A stretch of 64,000 nucleotides of DNA, from positions 263,622,531 to 263,686,530 of the forward strand of contig OW240916.1 in NCBI GenBank assembly GCA_933207985.1. Direction: 5' to 3'. A model generated the notes under the pieces. It did no database searches and was not told the DNA's origin. It saw nothing but the letters and a program-made list of their open reading frames with translations. The stretch comes from Pelobates cultripes. Its lineage: Eukaryota; Chordata; Amphibia; Anura; Pelobatidae. A program made the position numbers and the translations under genes. The stretch's first letter is position 1, and each line of letters starts with the position of its first letter. Below are positions 23,708 to 35,769 of this stretch, piece by piece.

Positions 23708-25660
23708 GGTCAAGCAAATCATGCTTCCACAAGACAGGCGTCCGAAAAGACCGCAACAGGACCATTGTCCTTACAGGCCTCAAGGCGGATACAGGGATAG
23801 TAAAACCTATCGACCAGGCAGAGAATACTCTCGGCTCTCCAATTGGAAGAGTGGCCAAACCTCAAAGTCTTACAGACCAAAGGCTCAAAATTCTTCCTTT
23901 CGCCCCACCAGACAGTTCTAAAGGTGGCTTAGGCCAGGTCCCTCATGTCGGAGCACGTCTTACGTTCTTCCAGAGGACCTGGAGTATGATTCCAGATGCC
24001 TGGGTGAATTCCATTGTCACAACAGGTTATTCTCTGGAGTTCAAAGAATTTTCCCCTCCACCAAGATTCATCAGAACAAGACTCCCTGTCGACAGACAAA
24101 AGAGAGACGTCTTGACTCATTATGTAACAAATCTATTACGAGAAAAGGTCATTGCTCCGGTTCCAGTGACGGAAAGGTTCCAAGGGTTCTATTCTCCCCT
24201 CTTCTTGGTAAAGAAGCCGGGAGGAAAGTGGAGACCTATTCAAGGCCTACACCAGCTCAATTTCTTCTTAAGGGTAAGAAGGTTTCGCATGGAATCCATC
24301 CATTCCATCATTCCCGTGGTACACCACAGAGACTGGTTAATCTCAATAGATCTGAGAGACGCCTACTTCCATGTTCTTGTCAAGGCCAGGCATCAGAAGT
24401 TTCTTTGATTCCGTGTAAAAAGGGAGCACTTCCAGTTTCAGGCTCTTCCCTTTGGAATAAGTACAGCCCGGAGGACTTTCTCGAAAGTGCTGGTCACAGT
24501 TATTGCTTTCCTCAGAAGGATGGATGTTGCCATCTACCACTACCTCAACGATATCCTGGTAGTGGCTTCAGACTTCGAGACAATGCTTTGACATAGACAG
24601 CTGGTCCTCAAGACTCTATCTCAGTTTGGATAGCTAATCAACCAAGAGCAGAGTCATCTACAACCAACAAGGGAGCTGGTGTTCATAGGAGCAAGCTTCA
24701 ATACCCTCACGGCAATAGTATCTCTTGCTCAAGAGAGAAGGTTGAAACTGCAGGATCGCATTCACACCTTTATTCGAATGACGTCTGCTTCCTCAAGGGA
24801 GTTTATGAAGCTCCTAGGTACCTTGACCTCTACGATAGATCTGGTCAAATGGGCGCAATGGAACCTGCGTCCACTTCAGCAGTATCTTCTGAGAAACTTA
24901 AGAACCAGCTCAGAGGAATGGAAAAGACAGATCCACATTCCTCTCGATCTGAAAAGGAAGCTTCGGTGGTGGCGGAAAGAGGAAAACATTTCCAGAGGTT
25001 TTCCTCTGAAGAAAATCGACTGGGTAGTCATCACGACAGATGCCAGTCAGTATGGATGGGGAGCACATCTGGGAAAATCTTTCATCCAAGTAGAATGGCC
25101 TCAGAGGGCTCAGAACCTGCCTTCAAATATAAGGGAGTTGAGAGCGACATCTCTGGCTCTTCTCCACTTTCAGCACCAGATAAAGGGAGCCTGGGTGAAA
25201 TTAAGAGTATCTCAACCATCAAGGAGGCAACAGGAGTATCTCGCTGATGAAAGAAGTGACAGCAATCATGAACTGGGCACAAATACATGTGGAAGGCCTG
25301 CGTGCAGTCTTTCTCCCCGGAAAGGAGAATGTGTTAGCAGACTTCCTCAGCAGACACCAGGTGAAAGCCACAGAATGGCATCTTTCAAGGCCTGTGTTTC
25401 AACAATTGGTCCAGAGGTGGGGTCTTCCCCAAGTGGATCTCATGGCTCAGAATGCTCAAGTCCCTTGTTTTGTATCCAGAAAATTCCATCCAAAAGCACT
25501 GGATCAAGATGCTCTTTCAGTGAAATGGCCCTTTCATCTGGCGTATGTTTTCCCCCCCATTCCTCTCATTAATGCTGTGCTGAGGAAGATTTCCAGAGAA
25601 CGTTGCAGAGTGATTACTGTAATCCCCTTCTGGCCGAGTCGTCCTGGTTTCCTCTTCTGA
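23708..25660 (+). pseudogene. DIRS reverse transcriptase-RNase H pseudogene
   Basis: Encodes the polymerase of the element. Visible in order: LVKKPGGKWRPIQ (RT block, about 24208), ISIDLRDAYFHV with the first catalytic Asp (about 24340), ALPFGIS, the catalytic box at 24541-24552 read as YLND instead of YLDD, then RNase H TTDASQYGWGAHLG (about 25033-25074), and LPGKENVLADFLSRH (about 25314). The following stretch (25430-25650, VDLM...FPP...IPFWP) is in the position where methyltransferase-like similarity is described in DIRS elements. In-frame stops occur at about 24406 (TGA), 24591 (TGA) and 24631 (TAG), with frameshifts near 25215 and 25655. The Asp-to-Asn change alone would inactivate the RT. 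Confidence 0.88.
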
Positions 25661-25664
25661 AGAG

Positions 25665-26800
25665 GTTGGCGATAGAGGATCCTTGGGAAATTCCGGTCAC
25701 AGAAGATCTCCTGACACAAGGCCCAGTGGTTCATCCAGAACCTTACAAGCTCAGGCTTCATGCGTGGCTTCTGAAAGGCAATCCTAAAAGGAACAGGGTT
25801 TATCGGACCAGGTGGTCTCTACCCTGTTATGTTCCAGAAAGATCTTCACTTCCTCTACCTACCACAGAATTTGGGAAGCCTTTGTGATGTGGTTAAATTC
25901 AACCATGCAGAACATGAGTCCTCCTACGATCTCTCAAGTCTTGGGTCTCCTACAAGCTGGCTTGGAGAAGGGTCTTTGTCTTAACACCCTTAAAGTGCAC
26001 TGCTCAGCTATCTCTGCTCTTTCTGGTGTTCGATGGGCGCTTCATCCTCGGGTGGTTTGCTTTTTCAAGGCCGTTTTACGTATTAGACCTCCTATTAGAC
26101 AACTGGCGACTCCTTGGAATCTGCCTCTGGTGCTTCAGGCTCTCACAGATCCTCCCTTTGAACCTATTGGCGAAATTCAGATGCACATCCTTTCTCTGAA
26201 GACCCTATTATTGCTGGTTCTAGTCTCAGCTAGAAGGATGTCTGACATCAGTGCTTGATCAGCCGAGGAACCTTACACTTCCTTCTTCGATAATAGGGTC
26301 ATTCTCCGCCCGAGACCTGAATTTCTTCCCAAGGTGGTTACACCTTTCCATCTCCAACAGGAGATTGTCGTGCCTGCCTATTTTCAGCATCCTTCTACTC
26401 CTGAGGAGTCAAGGTGTCACATGCTGGATCTTAGGAGATGTTTGTTGATGTATATAGAATGCTCAGCTACTTGGAGGAATTCCTCTCAATTATTTGTTAT
26501 ACTTTGGGGTTCTCGTAAAGGAGAATCCGCTTCTGTCTCCGCCCTTCATCTTGGACAGTATCTGCGATTTCCAAGGCTTATAAAGCTAGGAATGTTCCTG
26601 TTCCCAAAGGCATCAGAGCTCATTCCACAAGATCCATTGCTACCTCATCGGCTGCAGAGTCAGGTGTTCATGCATATGTAAGGCTGCAAATTGGTCATCC
26701 CTAAGGACCTTTGTGAAACACTACAAAGTGGATGTGGCTTCTCGCTCGGATTCAGAGTTTGGCCTGTCAGTCATGAACTCCTTTAATCCTCAGAGCTGAT
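25665..26800 (+). pseudogene. DIRS tyrosine recombinase pseudogene
   Basis: Integrates the circular DNA copy by strand exchange through a 3'-phosphotyrosine. The N-terminal core-binding part is in the frame 25812-26258 (SQVLGLLQAGLEKGL, then LLLLVLVSARRMSDIS, the region of the first catalytic Arg). After a TGA at 26256-26258 the remainder continues in shifted frames. The HxxR box reads HSTR at 26621-26632, and the nucleophile Tyr lies in FVKHYKVD at 26722-26724. Frameshifts near 26500-26610 and 26660-26680 separate the motifs. All key residues are still encoded but not in one frame. Confidence 0.85.
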
Positions 26801-26868
26801 TTATTTATTAAACTATTTTGTAGCATGTATTTCCCTCCCTGTGTCATTATTGCTTGGGGAATCCCATA

Positions 26869-26950
26869 TGTTAAATTCTGCCATGATTAGCCAAGAATAC
26901 GGAAAATGTATTCATACTTACCGTAATTTTCTTTTCCTGGCTATTATTCC
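26869..26950. repeat. DIRS internal complementary region
   Basis: Holds 'catatgttaaattctgcc', complementary to the left outer edge, followed by 'gaatacggaaaatgtattc', complementary to the right outer edge (27127-27165). This is the template that lets DIRS circles close. Confidence 0.8.
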
Positions 26951-26983
26951 CACCCTCTTTTGGATATTCGTCTTGTTACTTGA

Positions 26984-27165
26984 CTGAGGTGTGATGGCTG
27001 ATGGGGGTCCTATTATACCAGGGGAAGGTATGCTTAATTGTTTAATTGTTTGTGTTTCCTGTCCTGAGGGTTAGAGGGAGGAGCTAAACCCATATGTTAA
27101 ATGCTGCCATGAATAATAGCCAGGAAAATAAAATTACGGTAAGTATGAATAAATTTTCCGTATTC
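26984..27165. repeat. DIRS right inverted terminal repeat
   Basis: Complement of the left terminal repeat, from 'ctgaggtgtgatggctg' to 'gctgccatgaataatagccagg'. Extends about 39 bp further than the recognisable left end. Confidence 0.85.
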
Positions 27166-29189
27166 TGAATAGCATCCATTATTACGTTTTGTGTGGGCAA
27201 ACTGCACATACTTATAGTGTCCTACAAGCTTGTGCAGTTTGCATACACAAAATGTGTTAGGAAGGAACTAAGGTGTTGTGTGATATGTTCCCATGTAAGC
27301 ACTTGTATCTACAATAAAGCATTTTGAGTCACATGATCTGCTGTGGCCAAATTTACTAATAGAGACAATTCCATGTTTCTAATGGTTTCCTACGGAACAT
27401 ATTTCACTTCAGTTAGGTATCTTTTAAAAATATTGGTATTAGGGCTAAATTGCACTAATTAGTAAATAGCGTTTTAGAATGATTTTCTAAAAATGACAAA
27501 AAAATATAAAATAAAAAAAACAGGCCATCATGAGCATATAAAGACATTTTCTATGTGTGAGGTGAGTTAATGAGGGAATTGATGCATCTTACAAACTCTA
27601 ACGATGCACGTCAGTCATACAGTCATATCTGTCTCCCATTAAGATTTCTTTTTTCTCACGGTGGCCTAGGCTCTCCTTAATTTTTTATTGTGACCAGTTA
27701 TTGATTGTCTGCCACATAGCTTCACCAAAGTACTAACCAGTTCAGGAGCAACTTAACAGCTCAGTGAACTCACCATAATCTGTTCTTCGTGTTTGTTTGT
27801 TAAAAGCAGGTGAACATTAAATAGTGAACATATTCTCTTGGTCCTGTACTTTTTTTTTTGTTTTGCAACTTGTTTCTGGCTTGTTTTTCCTGTGCAACGT
27901 CTTTCTGAAGATATCAACATAAGGTTCTGATCTTAGTGTTTATTTTCTTAAAAAATATTATGTCATCGGCTACTTGGTGGGATATTTTTTTCTGCAGCAG
28001 ATTGTGTTCTGGACAATATTCTTTGTTGCTACACTAAAGGCTCCTGTGTTGCTTAGTTTGCAGTCTTTTTTCCCCTGCAGTCACCAGGCTCATGATCTTT
28101 CACAAACAACTATGATTATGTGCGTTGGCGGATCTCTGAGAGGAGGAATAGAACAGAGGAATCCTGATTGGAATACTCGCTAAGCCAAAGGCCATAAGGA
28201 TTTCTCTATAACTCAGGGAGATCCAATCTAAGCGCCTTTCACAGCTACAAGGCAAATAAAAACCTGAGCCTTTTTGTTTGTTGCATTGTGCTGTGCAGAG
28301 TGTTTCCAACGACTAAACTGTAACATTTTAGAGAACCTGTGTTGGCAGCTATGTGTATCTGTGACTAAACAGGAGACAATTCAAAGTTACTAAACAGATG
28401 TTTTTCATTTTACATGAAGACAAAGAGATTTAGTGATGGTTTTTAGTGATGGTTTTCAGGAATGATTTCCCAACCCAGAAGTAAAATTAACCCCCTGAAC
28501 GTGATTCTGTGCTGTCCATGTGTGGACCACCAGCGGCAATTTAACATCAACACACAAACAGCATGATTGGAAACCTGCCCAACAGCTCCATCACCATCTA
28601 GTGTTGTGGCATAGTTTGGGATGCAGGGGAAAGTGAGTTTTACTTACCTGAACCTGTCTCTCTTGGCCATGCTCTTCCTTACGGTACTCTTCAGGTCCTG
28701 TAGCTTCAGCAGCCAGAAGCCTACATTGGCAGTGTACTCCCGCGCATGCACAAGAGTACAAGACTGAGGTCTATAGGGGAACCCATGAGATCCTGCACAG
28801 ACAGAGCTTTTATTCCCCTCAGCTGTCATTAGTGACATCAGGGGTCTTGACAATGCAAGGCAAATGTAGCTATGTCTTTTTGTCAAGTTTTGTCAAGCAT
28901 AGGAAAAATACAAAGACAAAGTAGTCCCTACTTCAACTTAGTATATCGTTTGACTGGGTTGGAATTTCAGAGAGATTCCAACACATTTAATATGAGTATT
29001 TCATAAAGATTTTATCTTCATGAAAACATATTCGGGGGGAGGGTGACAGTGCCACTAAAATAGCCTAACAGTAAAGAAATGGATGGATGAAGACTTGGTT
29101 TAGTGGTATGTTTTTGCAAATTTGTTTCAGTGTTCTTACATATAAAATAAACCTGAGAATTAGACATGTAAAATAAACTTTTCCCGCTG
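27166..29189. other. Intergenic DNA, mostly unassigned
   Basis: A MITE-like segment may lie at about 28610-28880 ('ttacttacctgaacctgtctc', 'gcgcatgcacaagagtac'), resembling internal parts of family A, but the ends are not clear. Nothing else recognised. Confidence 0.4.
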
Positions 29190-29674
29190 TTAAAGGGACA
29201 CTACAGGCACCTAGACTTCTTCAGCTCATTGAAGTTGTCTGGGTGCAGTGTTCCAGCACCCTTAAACCTGGAAAGGTAATTATTGCAGTTTTTTGTATAC
29301 CTTTATGGGTTAACTCCTCCTTTAGTGGCTGTCTACCAGACAGCCACTAGAGGGACTTCCGGATCATTAGGCAACTTTTGGTCGCCTGACGCTGGACGTC
29401 CTCACACTATGCATGAGGACTTCCAGCATCACCGGAATCCCCATAGGAAAGCATTGTATAATATTTTCCTATGGGGAAATCCTAATGTGAGCGCTGCCAT
29501 TGCCACGCATGCATATTAGGTCTCCCCCCGCTGGCTGATGTCGCTGGACCCAGGTAAGTATCAGAAGGGATTTTTAACCCTTCCTGCACTGTGGGTGGGG
29601 GGAGGGAGGCAATATAGGGAGCTATAGTGTCAGGAAAACAGCTTTGTTTTCCTGACACTATAGTTTCCCTTTAA
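29190..29674. mobile_element. TTAA-flanked MITE (family A), best-preserved copy
   Basis: Starts TTAAAGGGACACTACAGGCA and ends CACTATAGTTTCCCTTTAA. Internal inverted segments include 'gtggctgtctaccagacagccac' and 'ggaaaacagctttgttttcc'. TTAA is present at both ends. No coding capacity. Confidence 0.8.
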
Positions 29675-29748
29675 CCCCTTAAGGTCCAAACTTCTGGAAT
29701 AAAAGGTAATCATGACATGTCACACGTCATGTGTCCTTAAGGGGTTAA
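29671..29748. mobile_element. Palindromic MITE, TTAA-bounded
   Basis: Same family as 715-794 (ends TTAACCCCTTAAGG and CCTTAAGGGGTTAA). Its left TTAA is the right TTAA of the family A element at 29190-29674. Confidence 0.75.
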
Positions 29749-31019
29749 AGGCATAACACCACCAAGACCACTACTGACTCGGACAAGCTCGTAGGTTCTA
29801 TGAAGTGCAATGACATGAGGGCCCTATTTTTTGTGAATCTTGAATCACATTGCATATATGAGCCTCTCTATGCACTTTGGTGAAGGAAGCGGGTAAATAA
29901 ATGTCTCCAGTATCAAAGATTACACTATTATCTTTTTATTTTAATTTTTATAAATTAAAATGTATTAGTTCAGCAAATGTAAAAAAATACAAACATCAAA
30001 ACAGTCAAATTGAACAATATATATTGAACCATGTATGCATATTATCACATTCACATTCAAACTTGCACAAATGTTGTGCAAATGCGCCATTTTTATTAAT
30101 ATAACGACTAACTTTATATACTTTGTTCCTACTTTTCTGTAATGTGCCAAAATAATACATTTTACACTTTTTAATACTTTTTGCAGATTTTACCATTTAT
30201 TACATTCACAGAATAAGACAAATAGTATTACTATAGGGGGGAAATGGCATAATTTGAAGGAGTTTTTATTCCTTAAACAGATTGTGAAATCTGCTTATCT
30301 GTCAGAAAAACCACCACTCTGACAGTGCCAGAAAAATGTATCCGAAATAAAAGGTGCACTTTTGTACTTTATTTTTTTAATACCTTGGAAGCAAAATAAT
30401 TGGAATAGGAAATTGAAATGATGGAAGAGATGCAGTAAGGAATATTTTGATGCAGTTAAGGGATAAAATAGGTGCAAAAAGGGAAATCACTAGAAAAACT
30501 GTCTAAAAAGTGAGCACAACACTTTTTTTTTCTTAATCCCAACTGTCCATTAAAGAAGTAGAGCTTATGCACAATAAAAATGATATAATAAAATGTTAAA
30601 ATATGTCTCTGTACCCTGGCAACTTCTGAGTGACAGCACAGACCGGGAGGTAAGAGGTACCTATGACATTTGAGATAATGATGTTCTTCGATATACCCCT
30701 TTGTAGATGTGAAAGTAACTGAAGGAGGGATACTATTTCTAAATTATTGGTTTCTGATTTTTGGGTCTTCTTTTTTTACCTATTACCTATTTATCTATTC
30801 AGATCTAACCTTTGGAATATGTTTACATACCTTCCAACATTTCAAATGGACAACTATGGAGACTTTACTTTTATGGGTGTGAGTGAGGGTGAAATTTTAG
30901 ATGACCTACTGTTAACAATTTATAGGACTATGGTGTAATTTAAAATAAGAACAATGCATCGTATTTATATAGACTGGTTTCTAAACATATTTATTGTTTA
31001 CGGATACATTACTATTTAT
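29749..31019. other. AT-rich intergenic DNA, nothing recognised
   Basis: No gene or repeat boundary supported. Confidence 0.45.
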
Positions 31020-31160
31020 TTTTATTTATTACTGGCATTTATAAAGCGCCAACAAATTCCGCCAACTCATACAATACTATGAGTATTATTGCTGTGGAAC
31101 TCTGTTATACATTCTTATACACACAGATTTGGGTCCAAAATAGGGACTGTTCCCACTAAA
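31020..31160 (-). repeat. L2-like 3' end fragment plus 'agggactgttccc' repeat fragment
   Basis: 'ataaagcgccaacaaattcc' with an adjoining TTTATTTATTAC tract is the inverted form of the motif at 5410-5440. 'aatagggactgttcccac' at 31140 is the inverted form of the 3340-3445 repeat. Confidence 0.45.
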
Positions 31161-34100
31161 TAGGGACTATTTGAAGGTATTAATTTATTGATAGCTAGAT
31201 CCTGACCTCATGGCTCACTTTATGAATTCACTCCGTTGCTCTCTATCCAAATTCTAACTTCCATGGCCTCTGGCTACTCCACATAGTGCTTGACTTTCTA
31301 TTATCTTGTTGTCCCCTAGGTGGCATTTGGTCATTACAGAATTTACCTCATTGCATTCCCGGAGCAAGTTCTTCTTTATTTGGAAAGTTCCTGCCATTCT
31401 GTAACTATGTATGCATTCATGGCTGCCTACATTTTGTATAGCCTTCATCAATTCATAACAGTTTCCCCCAGTATTTAAGGATACCAATGGCTTGTGGCAT
31501 TACACATTCCATTTGTCATTAATAGAATCCTATGAATAGATACTTACAATGTGGAATCATTTAACCAGTCAGGCAGAGAATGGGTTTCTCTATTCTAGGA
31601 CAGATTATAAAGAGTGTATTTCTTAGATGGGTCAGTAACACAATTCCTTGTCAAAAAAAGAATAACATTTAGTGATGTGTATGTACGAAAAGAGAATGAA
31701 TAGGAACAGGTCGCTGAGCAATTTATATTTGAACTACTGAATGTGGCTGATGGCATCAGAGCATCCACAAACTCCAAGGTGCCTATAGGCATGTGCCAAC
31801 TTTCTCTAATGGGGAGCGTTTCTCTGAGAATACAAAACCGCAAGCATTTTATTTAGTTATGTTGAAATGTCCTTTCTGTTTTTATGCCTTTGGCACTACA
31901 AAGGCTTTCTGCACGTCTGTTTTTATCATGTTCTGTTCCAGTGCGTTTCCCAGTGTTTTTTCATATTCTCTAAATTCGGCCTCATTTATAGCACAGTGGC
32001 TTATTGTGTGAATTTAACAAGAACAGGACAGGAAGATTCAGAGCCAACAGAGTGTATTAGTAAGGGCACTTAAATCCTTGGAGTCTTTGTGCACGTAGCC
32101 AAAAACATGCGGAAGAAAAGATAGATTAAAAAAGAAATTTCAGATTATCATTAGGGCTCAGCTGTGTACTGGGTCTCTACAGATCTACAGGCAGATGCCA
32201 GTTTTGTTTATGGTTCATTGTTGGCATGCTAATGTAATGGTCTACTTTATTTAACAAAGAACAGAAGAGGCTAATTTAATACTTTAACGCCACACCGGTT
32301 AAGGTAAGAAAAGGATCTTTCATTTCTTTTCATATACGGAATGAATCAAAGGATCAGAAACTAGAAATAAAACCTGTAAGAAAGAATATAAGAAAATGGT
32401 GAAATTAGTTTAATGTTGATAGCGTTTTTCCCTAAACTGGAAAAAATCATGGAATTGACCAGACCATTGAATTTTCCCAATTCATCTTTTTAAGGTAAAT
32501 TTAAAAACCCACAGTCAATGAATGAAACTGTGTTCTTTCTACACAGCTTTGTATACATTCAGACTTTTGACTCACCCTGTGTATACAATGTAATGCAAGG
32601 AAGAATCTGTTTATTTTTGGAGTTGGGTAGGGAGATTTATTAAGGGAAAACTAGGTGCTATTTGGATGCAAAGTGCTAACTGTTGAGAGAATTCTGTTGA
32701 TCTCAATGGCAATTGACAGATTTCACCCAAAATCTGTTATGTCTTATTAATCTGAGTCCCTTGCATGAAACCTGAGCAGGTCCTCAAATAAGGGCCTGTT
32801 GCCTGATATTCATTTTACTGTAAGTAAAATGGTTTTATCAGGAGGGAATCAACTGATATTTGACTTTCTTTTCAATTTTCTCCTGTTGTATATATTTAAT
32901 TATTATCCAACTTAACTCATAGTGTCACATGTTCAGTGATTGAACCTGATCAGTGATGAAAATACGTGTCATTGTGTATATTGGTAGAATGTTAGCACTT
33001 ACTCCCTCTGCAATGCTATAATAATGGATTTTCAGGGATATCTCGGATACTGATGTAATAAAAGTTGGAAAACCTATTTTCTAGAAAATGTTTTTCACAG
33101 ACACATTATATAAAATCTAAAATATAGTGAAAAATCTTTATGTTATTTCTTCCATATTTAAAACAAATGTCAGGATGACACTTGGTTTGATGTTCCACAA
33201 AGCTGTTTTAATTTATTTTAAGGTGTTTACTTATAAAGTAACATGGTAATAAGATAATGTAAATACATAGTTCTGTATGGAGAAATATTACTTTTCCAGT
33301 ATACTTAAAACATTCAGCCTGGCTATTTAAATATTCATCTGTGTAGTTATTATATTGTAACTGACTGTATGTGATTGACATGTTGTATGTAGTTTACTCA
33401 CTATTGGTAGAGTTTACAGGAAAATCTAACAACACCAAACATCAGGACTATAAGATTGCAGGACTATAAGGAGATGGCGCCTCTAGTGGCTGTCTGAATG
33501 ACATCCATTAATGCTCTAACATGCAAGGTAAACACTGCTTTTTCAATAGGACATCAGTACACTACTCAAAGACAAAATGGTGGACCTGGCAACCCAAGAG
33601 CCACCTGCGAAATTGTGTCGGAGAGTAAAATGTCTTCAGCTGTAATTTTTTTTTGCAATTCTCAATCTGAATTTTTCATTGGATTTTGTGGTGTCCTAAG
33701 AGTTAGGGAACACAGCAGCATTCATATGGGAACATTAAGAATGCTAAGGTAATGGCAGCAACAAGGGAGGGAGGATTAGATGATCACACCACTTCGATTT
33801 GATATAACACGTAACTTATTATGTATTTATAAACACATGTAGAAATACAAAAATATATTACCATGCTAGATCTCTCCTAACCCTTTTCAGCTCCAAGTGC
33901 TTATTTCTCTTTTATTAACACCACAATGAATAAACATGTGTTTCTGACTGCTGACAGCCCCAAGCATAGATCAGAGGCTGGCCGCCCATTGCAGCTGACG
34001 CTTTTGATGCCAAATTTTCAGATGAAGATACTTTTCCCTACAATAAAAAAAAAAAAAAGGATCAAAGTCCTGGAGGTGTGGATGATCACAAAGGAAAATA

Positions 34101-34545
34101 ATTACACTAAGTAATTAGACGTACAATATAGCCTGAATAGACTGTGTGTACATTAATATTAAAATGGCTTTGTAATAGAAACATATCAAACAACTATTTA
34201 GCATTTTAGTATTCATTTTTCTGCCGTAACCTTCCCATGCAACTTCTGAGTGCTGGTTTATGGCTCACGTAACAGCCTTGTGTTCCTATGTCAGCATTAG
34301 GCTTTGTCCCATTGTCTGGGACAATGTGTGCTGGCTTATACTCCTGGCAGTACTTCCTTATGTCAAACTAGTTCACCGACAGGATTTACATAAGCCTTAA
34401 AGGTTCTCACCTGCTCATCATTAAGGGTTTTATATCTAATCCTGTCTAGCACACACAATCTGATGGTCAAAACAGTTTACTGTTTTTATGTAATGACTGA
34501 TATTACAGCACATTCTACAAACTGCCTTTGATAACATAGATAAAA
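31161..34545. other. AT-rich intergenic DNA, mostly unassigned
   Basis: About 33420-33760 contains 'cctctagtggctgtctgaatgac', a motif from inside family A MITEs, so a diverged copy is likely there. No genes seen. Confidence 0.4.
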
Positions 34546-34546
34546 G

Positions 34547-34582
<36 letters not shown>

Positions 34583-34588
34583 CAGACA
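34546..34588. repeat. (GATA)n microsatellite
   Basis: About ten GATA units, then two GACA units. Confidence 0.95.
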
Positions 34589-34965
34589 GGCTCACTGGCA
34601 GACCATTTTTGTTGCTGTATAATATATATGAAGACTACATATTTTACATTTTTTCATCAATGCATTGCATACATTATCGTGCCAGGAGACCAAGGACCAA
34701 CACACCTCCTATCCATGGGAATGCATATTTAGTGTGCACATTTCTGTTCTTTGTAATATTGTATCCAAGGGATAATTAAGCACTAAACAAACAACATCTG
34801 TATTACTAGATTATAAAACTGCAAAGAATTGTATGAGATTTTAGAGATGTAAAATACCAGTCAGGCTGTCTACACTTTACATATAAGTATATCAGAACAT
34901 AAGCAGTTCTGCACTCGTTGTTCATTAGATAACATGGACAAAATGACTGTCCAAGCGGAGGCATT
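34589..34965. other. Intergenic DNA, nothing recognised
   Basis: No supported feature. Confidence 0.4.
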
Positions 34966-35123
34966 TACACTGATCAACCACAGCATTAAAAACATTGACA
35001 GGTGAAGTGAATAACATTGATTATATCGTTACAGTAGCATCTGTCAATGGGTTGGATATATTAGGCAGCTAGTGAACAGTCAGTTCTTGAATTTCATGTG
35101 TTCAAAGCAGGAAAAATGGGCAA

Positions 35124-35765
35124 GTGAAAAGAGCTAAGTGACTTTAAAAACGGGCCAAATAGTGATGGCTAGACAACTCAGTGCATCTCAAATGGCCAGT
35201 CTTGTGGGTTGTTCCTGGTATGCAGTGGTTAGTACCTACCAAAAGTGGTGCAAGGAAGGACAACCGGTGAACTGGCATCAGTGTCATGGGCGCACAAGAC
35301 TCATTACAATGCATGTGCTTAGTGAAGGTAAGCCCACTTGGTCTTATCACAAAAGAGCTACTGTAGCTCAAATTGCTGAAAAATTTAACGCATAACCTCA
35401 GTCGGTCAGTGTGCCCATCATGACCCCTGTCCACTGCCTAAAGCACCTTCAATGGGGGCACAAGTTTTAGAACTGGAACAAGGAACATGGAAGAAGGTTG
35501 GCTGGTATGATAAATCACTTTTTCTTCTAGATCAGGTAGATGACTGGATGCATGTGCATAATTTACCTGGAGAAGAGATGGCAGTAGGTTGCATTATGGG
35601 AGAAGACAGGACGGAGGAGGCAGTTTTATGCTTTGGGCAATGTTTTGCTGGGAAACTTTGGGTTCTGGCATTCATGTGGTTGTTACTTTGACATGTACCA
35701 CCTACCTAGAGATTGATTCACAATTTGCAGGAATTAAAGGATCTGCTTCTAATGTTGTGGTGGTT
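35124..35765 (+). pseudogene. Tc1-like transposase pseudogene
   Basis: Frames show a DNA-binding region (MASLVGCSWYAVVSTYQKW, a paired-type HTH), KRATVAQIAEKFNA, then in other frames the piece around the first catalytic part (LPGEEMAVGCIMG) and MLWAMFCWETLGSGIH. It differs from the transposase at 18322-19260 and belongs to another Tc1 lineage. Frameshifts near 35330, 35400-35460 and 35600 and the loss of the C-terminal third, including the last acidic residue, make it dead. Confidence 0.75.
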
Positions 35766-35769
35766 AGAG

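Larger units (their letters stand above)
20624..27165 (+). mobile_element. DIRS-type tyrosine-recombinase retrotransposon
   Basis: DIRS elements replicate through a circular intermediate and integrate with a tyrosine recombinase rather than a DDE integrase. Here the order gag, RT-RNase H, recombinase is visible. Inverted terminal repeats share 'catatgggtttagctcctcc' (20657-20676, and its complement at about 27083-27102). An internal complementary region at about 26869-26950 repeats the outer edges of both ends ('gttaaattctgccatgatta', 'gaatacggaaaat'). A hAT-like insertion splits the left terminal repeat. Stops and frameshifts make this copy inactive. Confidence 0.88.

Noticed and set aside
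28644..28886. 80-codon minus-strand frame
   Set aside because: Lies in a likely MITE-derived segment and has no domain.
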